Below, piece after piece: positions 52,833 to 58,533 of a DNA stretch of 58,533 nucleotides. The position numbers and the translations under genes are program-made. The stretch's first letter is position 1. Every line of letters starts with the position of its first letter. Source of the stretch: Pseudomonadota bacterium. Its GTDB lineage: Bacteria > Pseudomonadota > Gammaproteobacteria > Acidiferrobacterales > Acidiferrobacteraceae. Location of the stretch: contig JAJYGP010000032.1 in assembly GCA_021785035.1 (NCBI GenBank), positions 1 to 58,533 on the forward strand. Reading direction: 5' to 3'. Under the pieces are notes generated by a model. The model was not told where the DNA came from, ran no database searches, and saw only the letters and a list, made by a program, of their open reading frames with translations.

Positions 52833-53574
52833 AAAACCTCACAAAGCTGTTATCAAAAGAAAACCGTCGGCCCCACACACGGACAACCCTTTGCACGAGG
52901 GCGCGCTGTCGCGCGAAGCCTGGAAGATCTTCCAGATTATGGCGGAGTTTGTCGAAGGCTTCGAAGCATTAGCCCAGATCCGGCCTTCGGTCAGCATCTT
53001 TGGTTCAGCACGCATCGCGCCTGGGCACCCCTACTTCGTGCTCGCCGAAGAGATCGCCCGCAAGCTGTCGGACGCTGGCTTTAGCGTTGTGAGCGGCGGC
53101 GGTCCTGGAATCATGGAGGCGGCCAATAAGGGTGCGTATGCTGGCCACTCGCCGAGCGTCGGCCTCAACATACGCCTGCCGCATGAACAATCGGGCAATG
53201 CCTTTCAGGACATCCGATTGACCTTCCAACATTTTTTTGCGCGCAAGGTCATGTTCGTCAAGTATGCCACAGCCTATGTGGTGATGCCGGGGGGCTTTGG
53301 GACCCTGGATGAGCTGATGGAGATCCTCACCTTAGTCCAGACCGGCAAAAGTCGACGCATTCCCATCATCCTGGTCCATACTCCGTTTTGGTCGGGCCTT
53401 GTGGACTGGTTTCGCGACACCATGATCAAAGACGGTGTGATCGGCCCCCACGATATGGAGCTTTTCGTCATGCTGGATCGACCCGACGATGTGGTCGATG
53501 CCATCTTCCGGTATTATGAATTGAGCGGGTTCGAGCCGTCCGAAGAGGAAAAGGAGATCCAGCTAAACCTCTAA
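52822..53574 (+). CDS. LOG-family (TIGR00730) Rossmann-fold nucleotide hydrolase
   Basis: This 250-residue protein carries the LOG signatures VVSGGGPGIMEAANKGAYAG and VVMPGGFGTLDELMEILTLV. The family, often mislabelled lysine decarboxylase, hydrolyses cytokinin or purine nucleoside 5'-monophosphates. An N-terminal extension of about 50 residues (IFQIMAEFVEGFEALAQIRP) precedes the Rossmann fold, as in related proteobacterial proteins. The ATG at 52822 overlaps the polA start region on the other strand; a later start is possible, but no better ribosome binding site is visible. thrB follows closely. Confidence 0.85.
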   Translation: MTSTKPHKAVIKRKPSAPHTDNPLHEGALSREAWKIFQIMAEFVEGFEALAQIRPSVSIFGSARIAPGHPYFVLAEEIARKLSDAGFSVVSGGGPGIMEAANKGAYAGHSPSVGLNIRLPHEQSGNAFQDIRLTFQHFFARKVMFVKYATAYVVMPGGFGTLDELMEILTLVQTGKSRRIPIILVHTPFWSGLVDWFRDTMIKDGVIGPHDMELFVMLDRPDDVVDAIFRYYELSGFEPSEEEKEIQLNL

Positions 53575-53593
53575 TAGAGGCGCTCGATCCAGT

Positions 53594-54571
53594 ATGTCAG
53601 TCTTTACACGCATCGAACAAAACGAGCTTGCGCGCTTTCTCGCGCACTACGCGGCCGGCACCCTGGTGTCTTTTACAGGCATCGAAAGCGGCATCGAGAA
53701 CACGAATTACTTCGTCTCGACCGATATGGGTGAGTATGTGCTCACAATCTTTGAGACCGTCTCTTCGAGCGATCTGCCCTTCTTCTTGGATCTCACAGCC
53801 TTTCTCGCCGAACACGCCGTCCCATGCGCCCACCCGCAGCGCAACACAGACGGGGAGTATGTAGCCTCCCTACACGGGAAGCCTGCGGCCCTGGTGACCC
53901 GACTCTACGGGGTCTCGGTGATGGATCCGGGTCTCGCGCAGTGTGCCGCCATAGGGCAGGCCCTGGGGTCGCTTCATAAGGCCGGTAGCGCGTTCAGGCT
54001 TGCTCGGCCCAACCCACGAGGACCTCAGTGGTGGCGTCAGGCCGCGGGTCGGCTTGCAGGCCACCTCGCCGCCGAAGATGAGACCCGGTTGCGCGAGGAA
54101 CTCCGCTTCCAGGCCCTCTATCGCTTCGCCGACCTACCGCGGGGCATCATTCACGCGGACCTCTTTCGCGACAACGCGCTGTTCGACGGGGAACGGCTGA
54201 CAGGGGTTATCGACTTTTATTACGCCTGTACCGACACCTGGCTCTACGATCTCGCCATTACCGTGAACGATTGGTGTAGCTTCGAGGACGGGCGTCTGGA
54301 TTTCGAGCGCGCACAGGCCTTGGTCTTGGCCTACCAGAGAAATCGGCCGCTCACTCACATGGAGCGCGGGGCGTGGCCGGCCATGCTGCGCGCCGCGGCC
54401 TTGCGCTTCTGGTTGTCGCGCTTAGGCGACCTCCACTTCCCAAGACCGGGCGAACTGACGCACACTAAGGACCCGTTGGTCTTTCGGCGCATCCTTGATG
54501 CGCGGCGAAGCGAAACTGCGCGTCTTCGCCGCTTGTGGCCACAGCCCCAAGCCGACACGCAGGGACCATGA
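53594..54571 (+). CDS. thrB: Homoserine kinase (ThrB, type II)
   Basis: This enzyme phosphorylates homoserine on the route to threonine. The 325-residue protein belongs to the aminoglycoside-phosphotransferase-like type of ThrB, not the GHMP type of E. coli. It opens MSVFTRIEQNELARFLAHY, then GIESGIENTNYFVST, the catalytic loop RGIIHADLFRDNALFDGE, the metal-binding GVIDFYYACTDTWLYDLAI and a conserved tail (LRAAALRFWLSRL, FPRPG, HTKDP). The gene often lies near polA in gammaproteobacteria, as here. Confidence 0.93.
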   Translation: MSVFTRIEQNELARFLAHYAAGTLVSFTGIESGIENTNYFVSTDMGEYVLTIFETVSSSDLPFFLDLTAFLAEHAVPCAHPQRNTDGEYVASLHGKPAALVTRLYGVSVMDPGLAQCAAIGQALGSLHKAGSAFRLARPNPRGPQWWRQAAGRLAGHLAAEDETRLREELRFQALYRFADLPRGIIHADLFRDNALFDGERLTGVIDFYYACTDTWLYDLAITVNDWCSFEDGRLDFERAQALVLAYQRNRPLTHMERGAWPAMLRAAALRFWLSRLGDLHFPRPGELTHTKDPLVFRRILDARRSETARLRRLWPQPQADTQGP

Positions 54572-54586
54572 GGCGGTGAACACCCT

Positions 54587-55318
54587 ATGGACAAGGACAT
54601 CGTGAATGTGACGGCTTGGGTGAAAAATGCCTATACCCTCGCCTTTTCTCATATCGTCTGGTGGGCTGGAATTACGGCTCTATATCTTACCCTGGCCGCC
54701 CTGATCTTGGGCCTGCCGTTCGTAGGCGGGGTGCTATTGGTATTTCTCACACCAGCCGTGATCGCAGGTGTTTTGAAAGAGGCCGCGACCCCCCACCCCA
54801 TCAAAAGCCCGCTGGTCCGAGCCGCAGACGTCTTTACAGGGGCGCTGCGAGACCGCAACCTCGCCTTGCCCGTCATGAGCGTAGCGACCATCCTCTTGGG
54901 GGCCTGGGTCTTTTTAAGCGTGGTCGCCATGGTGCTGGGCGTCGACGGCCTCACTCTATCAGGTCTTTTTGCCCATCGCGACACGGTCGGCGCGGGCTTC
55001 ACGGCCGTGCTTTTGCTGGCCTTCTGGAGTTTGCAGGTGGGCCTTGTCACGACCGTGCTTTATGTCTTAGCAGGGGTGGTCTTAGACGCTCTGAAACCGG
55101 TCGACGCCTTGGAGCGAACAGTGGCCCTCTGGCGCGCCCACCCGGTCCCAATAGGCGTCCTAGGCCTCATCTTGGCCTTCCCCCTGATCCTGGCCTTCTA
55201 CGGCGAACCCTGGATCCGGATCGTCGTGGCGACCGTCACGCTTGTACCGTTTACGCTCGCAGTCTATGTGAGTTACGGGACCTTACGCCTGGGAGGGGCA
55301 GTGGGCGAGGCCCCCTAA
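54587..55318 (+). CDS. Multipass membrane protein (BPSS1780-like)
   Basis: This 243-residue hydrophobic protein has about six predicted transmembrane helices (IVWWAGITALYLTLAALIL, GVLLVFLTPAVIAGVL, LPVMSVATILLGAWVFLSV, AVLLLAFWSLQVGLVTTVLY, IGVLGLILAFPLILAF, IVVATVTLVPFTLAVYV) and the element VNVTAWVKNAYTLA near the N-terminus. This resembles BPSS1780-type integral membrane proteins of unknown function. It follows thrB by 15 bases and overlaps the convergent GGDEF gene by four bases. Confidence 0.65.
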   Translation: MDKDIVNVTAWVKNAYTLAFSHIVWWAGITALYLTLAALILGLPFVGGVLLVFLTPAVIAGVLKEAATPHPIKSPLVRAADVFTGALRDRNLALPVMSVATILLGAWVFLSVVAMVLGVDGLTLSGLFAHRDTVGAGFTAVLLLAFWSLQVGLVTTVLYVLAGVVLDALKPVDALERTVALWRAHPVPIGVLGLILAFPLILAFYGEPWIRIVVATVTLVPFTLAVYVSYGTLRLGGAVGEAP

Positions 55319-56079
55319 GAAGAAGTGGCGCCCTTGGCGCGCAAAGGCTTGAAGGATGAGACCCGATTGCCACCCTCTTTTTGCGCTTGGCGCAGGGCCT
55401 CGCAGGCATTAGCCAAAAACCGCTCCAGGTCCTGGCCCCGGCCGAATTCGGCCACCCCACCGCTCACGGTGACCGTGGCGCCCTCTCCCTTCACCGAAAT
55501 CGGGTTCGCGACGACCGCGGCCCGCAGCCGCTCGGCAACAATAGCAGCCTGCTGCGAGCGGGTCTGGGGAAGAACCACGAGAAACTCCCAGTCCTGGTAG
55601 CGCCCTAAACGATCGGGAAGCCGCAAAACTTCACCCAAAGTACTAGCCACTGATTCGAGAATTGCGCCCTCGGCCCCGGCTCCCCATCTCTCGGTCAATT
55701 CCTCGACCCCGTCGACACTGATGCGGACCAGCGATACCGGCGTGCTGTAGCGTTGCGACTGGGCCATGGCCTCAATAAGACTTGAGGTAATGCCGCGCCG
55801 GTTCAGGGTGCGCGTCAGCTCATCGACAAGTCCGGTCCCCTGCGGCGGCGGGCTCCCTAACAAGGGTTCGGCCTTTACGGATGGTCGCCAAACCAGCGCG
55901 TAGAGCAGGGGCGCGAGCACCGCCGTCTGGAGGACAACGAATAAGCCCCACAAGTGCGGCCAGGCCAAGCTTAGGAGGGTCACGCTCACAGCCACAAAAA
56001 ACACCAAAACGGCGATCAAGCCCATGGTGCGTCCAGGCGGAAACCCGCCCTGCTTACTGGTAAACATCGAAAAATTCAC
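55315..56079 (-). CDS. Membrane-anchored GGDEF-like protein with degenerate active site
   Basis: The 254-residue protein has two N-terminal transmembrane helices (MGLIAVLVFFVAVSVTLLSL and LWGLFVVLQTAVLAPLLYAL) and a GGDEF-fold domain (LVDELTRTLNRRGITSSLIE, VSLVRISVDGVEELTERWGA, VASTLGEVLRLPDRLGRYQD, VVLPQTRSQQAAIVAERLR). The signature GGDEF loop reads YQDWEF, so the cyclic-di-GMP synthase site is probably non-functional. The protein may instead act as a sensor or scaffold. The start is GTG at 56079; an ATG at 56067 is possible. Confidence 0.75.
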   Translation of the reverse strand: MNFSMFTSKQGGFPPGRTMGLIAVLVFFVAVSVTLLSLAWPHLWGLFVVLQTAVLAPLLYALVWRPSVKAEPLLGSPPPQGTGLVDELTRTLNRRGITSSLIEAMAQSQRYSTPVSLVRISVDGVEELTERWGAGAEGAILESVASTLGEVLRLPDRLGRYQDWEFLVVLPQTRSQQAAIVAERLRAAVVANPISVKGEGATVTVSGGVAEFGRGQDLERFLANACEALRQAQKEGGNRVSSFKPLRAKGATSS

Positions 56080-56144
56080 GGCTTAGTCCGGATTTAGGTT
56101 CCTCTCGAACTATAGGCGTCTAAAGCGCGGCTTTCCAATCCCCC

Positions 56145-58280
56145 TTAAAGAATAGTGAGCCCGGCATAGGCCAAAACCAGCCATTTCACGCCCGAACCGG
56201 CGAACCGAACCTGGACCCGCGCCTGCTCCCCACGCCCCTCGCAGTCGATAATCACGCCTTCCCCGAAGGTAGCGTGGGCGACCCGCCCCCCAATCGTGGG
56301 GCCGACCCGATTTGGGCTTGAGACACCGGGCCCGGACCCAGACTCGACCTGCGAGCGCGGCCGCACGTGTTCTAACAGCTCGTCCGGGATTTCGGTCAGA
56401 AATCGCGAGGGCGCGCAGTAGAGGTCCTGCCCATGAATGCGTCGCGTCTCGGCATAGCTCAAGGTCAGTTCGCGCATGGCACGCGTGATCCCGACATAGC
56501 AAAGCCTCCGCTCCTCTTCGAGGCGTGCTTCGTCGTGAACGGACCGCTCGTGCGGAAACAGACCCTCTTCGAGGCCAGTCAAAAAGACGATCGGGAATTC
56601 CAGGCCCTTGGCCGCATGGAGGGTCATGAGCTGAACCGAGTCTTGGCCCTCGCTGGCTTGCCCCTCGCCGGCCTCAAGGGCTGCGTGCGCCAGGAACTCA
56701 ACGATATCCTGGCCCTCGTGCTCTTCGGCAACAAAAAAGCGTGCCGCTGAGACCAACTCGTCTAAGTTTTCGCCGCGCGCCTCGCCGCGCTCCCGGCCCT
56801 CTTCCCGGTAATACTCGAGCAGCCCTGTTTCCTTAATGATGGTCTCAACTACGATGTCGAGCGCAGAACCGCCGGTATCCGCGCTGAGGCGCTCAATCAA
56901 GGCCACAAACGCCCGAATCGCGGTACCGGACTTTCCGCCGAGACCGCCCTCCTCCGTCAAGGCCAAAGCCGCCGCCCACAAAGACGTACCCTCAGCCTTG
57001 GCCTTGGCCCTCAAACTTTCCACGGTCCGCGCCCCTATGCCCCGGGTCGGAACGTTGACGATGCGTTCAAAAGCGGTGTCGTCGTGGCGGTTCATCACAA
57101 GCCGCAAATAAGCGAGGGCGTCTTTGATCTCGGTACGATCGAAAAAGCGGAGGCCGCCGTACACCCGATAGGGAATGCCGGCTCGCACCAGAAGTTCTTC
57201 GAAAAGACGCGACTGGGCGTTGGAGCGATACAATATGGCGATATCGCGCGGATTCAGGTCTTCCGACAAAAGCCGGCGGATACGCTCCACCACGAACCGG
57301 GCCTCGTCTATGCCGCTATAAGCGGCATAGACGGCCACCGGCCGCCCTTCCCGGCCCGCAGTCCACAAGGTCTTGCCGAGCCGTTGGCTATTGTGGGCGA
57401 TGATGGCGTTCGCGGCCCCCAAAATGCGCCCGGTCGAACGGTAGTTCTGCTCTAGGCGGATCGTGCGTGTGCCTGGGAAATCACGCTCGAAGCGCAAGAT
57501 GTTCTCGATCTCGGCGCCGCGCCAGCCGTAGATCGACTGGTCGTCGTCGCCGACCACAAACAAGTGGCCTCCGAAACCGAAGGCCTTCAGCCACTCGTAT
57601 TGAACGGCATTGGTGTCCTGAAACTCGTCGACCAGGGTGTGCTGAAACCGCTTCTGATAGTGTTCACGCAAGGAGACCTGGGTGCGCATGAGCTCGAGCG
57701 GGCGCAGCAGGAGCTCGGCAAAATCGACTAGGCCCTGATCTCGGCACAGCTGCTCGTAGGCCTGATAGATCTGAAGCAGGGCACGCTGCGTCGGATCGGG
57801 GCCCGGGCTCATCTTCTGGGCCCGTCGCCCGGCGTCCTTGTGGCCGTTGATAAAGGACTGCACTTGGCGGGGGGGAAAGCGAGCCTCATCCAAGCCTTGG
57901 GCGCGCAATAGGCGCTTGATCAATCGCTGCTGGTCATCGCTATCGAGGATTTGGAAGGCCTCGGGGAGACCGGCCTCGCGCCAGTGGGCCCGCAAAAACC
58001 GGTGCGAAAGCCCATGAAAGGTCCCGATCCAGAGCCCCGACACCGATTGCGACAACAGGCGTTCGATGCGCCGGCGCATTTCCATCGCCGCCTTGTTGGT
58101 AAAGGTAACCGCGATCAGGGCGAACGGGGACACGCCTTGCTGGACGAGCCAAGCGATGCGTTGGGTGAGCACCCGCGTTTTGCCGCTACCGGCGCCGGCC
58201 AAGACGCGCACCGGGCCGAAAGACGCGGTTACGGCCCCGAGCTGGGCCTCGTTAAGCCCGTTTACCAAAGGGGATTCCAT
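56145..58280 (-). CDS. uvrD: DNA helicase II
   Basis: A superfamily 1 3'-5' helicase for nucleotide-excision and mismatch repair. The 711-residue protein shows motif I (VLAGAGSGKTRVLTQRIAWL), Ia (AVTFTNKAAMEMRRR), II (LVDEFQDTNAVQYEWLKAF), III (VVGDDDQSIYGWRGAEIENI), IV (LEQNYRSTGRILGAANAII), V/VI (QLMTLHAAKGLEFPIVFLTG, EERRLCYVGITRAMRELTL) and a C-terminal tail with VAHATFGEGVIIDCEG. The start is the ATG at 58280 (MESPLVNGLNEAQ), matching the UvrD N-terminus; a GTG 12 codons earlier is less likely. Confidence 0.95.
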   Translation of the reverse strand: MESPLVNGLNEAQLGAVTASFGPVRVLAGAGSGKTRVLTQRIAWLVQQGVSPFALIAVTFTNKAAMEMRRRIERLLSQSVSGLWIGTFHGLSHRFLRAHWREAGLPEAFQILDSDDQQRLIKRLLRAQGLDEARFPPRQVQSFINGHKDAGRRAQKMSPGPDPTQRALLQIYQAYEQLCRDQGLVDFAELLLRPLELMRTQVSLREHYQKRFQHTLVDEFQDTNAVQYEWLKAFGFGGHLFVVGDDDQSIYGWRGAEIENILRFERDFPGTRTIRLEQNYRSTGRILGAANAIIAHNSQRLGKTLWTAGREGRPVAVYAAYSGIDEARFVVERIRRLLSEDLNPRDIAILYRSNAQSRLFEELLVRAGIPYRVYGGLRFFDRTEIKDALAYLRLVMNRHDDTAFERIVNVPTRGIGARTVESLRAKAKAEGTSLWAAALALTEEGGLGGKSGTAIRAFVALIERLSADTGGSALDIVVETIIKETGLLEYYREEGRERGEARGENLDELVSAARFFVAEEHEGQDIVEFLAHAALEAGEGQASEGQDSVQLMTLHAAKGLEFPIVFLTGLEEGLFPHERSVHDEARLEEERRLCYVGITRAMRELTLSYAETRRIHGQDLYCAPSRFLTEIPDELLEHVRPRSQVESGSGPGVSSPNRVGPTIGGRVAHATFGEGVIIDCEGRGEQARVQVRFAGSGVKWLVLAYAGLTIL

Positions 58281-58426
58281 GCCAGGAGTGTACCTGTTGG
58301 CGGCCCGCGAAAACACCCGGGTTTCACAGCGCTCGCAGGCCTGCTCCGAGGTGACGGACGCGCCGCAAACATTGCAATCGCCCCCTAAGTGGTGTCAACT
58401 AGGCGGTGGGCGTTTTGAGGTGCACC

Positions 58427-58533
58427 ATGGACGAGATCAACAGCTTCGACCTCCACGCCGCCTGGATCCGGCGCGCAGAAACCGATCTTCACGCGTTTCT
58501 GGAGGCCTTGGCCACCCGGCTTGAGCAGGCCCT
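58427..58533 (+). CDS. Unidentified protein, N-terminal fragment
   Basis: The ATG at 58427 opens a frame to the window end reading MDEINSFDLHAAWIRRAETD and continuing LHAFLEALATRLEQA. It is acidic-amphipathic and protein-like, with GAGG 10 bases upstream. Too little is visible to assign a family. It is divergent from uvrD. Confidence 0.55.
   Translation, partial: MDEINSFDLHAAWIRRAETDLHAFLEALATRLEQA

Overview
This window looks like chromosome from a GC-rich, acidophilic, sulfur-oxidising gammaproteobacterium, possibly related to Acidiferrobacter. That placement is inference. It rests on a sulfur oxygenase reductase gene in an operon with a sulfide:quinone reductase, and on gammaproteobacterial-type housekeeping genes (prmB, mpl, rnd, engB, polA, thrB, uvrD). 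No rRNA gene, tRNA gene or CRISPR array was recognised.

Layout. 1-7.7 kb is an accessory zone. It holds a FitA-like antitoxin cut by the window edge with a perfect palindromic operator, an IS66-family element with two frameshifted genes, aroG, an Mrr-like nuclease gene interrupted by two in-frame amber codons, an orphan Phd-type antitoxin and a DUF2892 membrane protein. 7.8-16.3 kb carries dinB, a phosphoketolase/transketolase-like enzyme paired with a DUF1537 acid-sugar kinase, rpmE, malic enzyme, malate dehydrogenase and prmB. 16.3-29.7 kb (minus strand) is a compact beta-oxidation operon. Its core is a 2,334-residue polypeptide that strings together ETF-quinone oxidoreductase (FAD and 4Fe-4S parts), a degenerate acyl-CoA dehydrogenase, an intact acyl-CoA dehydrogenase, EtfB and EtfA. 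Thiolase, the FadJ-like bifunctional enzyme and acyl-CoA ligase follow, each joined to its predecessor by an ATGA overlap. 29.8-33.3 kb is the divergent sor-sqr-DUF1641 operon. 33.5-43.3 kb is mixed: a methyltransferase, AsmA, a TraG/VirD4-like coupling ATPase and MobA/MobL relaxase (a mobilisation remnant), an MFS pseudogene, two DUF3617-like secreted proteins and a Sel1 protein. 43.4-58.5 kb is mostly core: alsS-dsbA, a cyclic-nucleotide-binding protein, mpl, rnd-engB, polA, a LOG-family protein, thrB, a degenerate GGDEF protein and uvrD.

How it works together. SOR would disproportionate cytoplasmic sulfur into sulfite, thiosulfate and sulfide, and the adjacent SQR would oxidise the sulfide and reduce quinone. 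The giant fusion would feed electrons from acyl-CoA oxidation into the same quinone pool through covalently tethered ETF and ETF-QO modules. The fusion is the strongest candidate for something previously undescribed.
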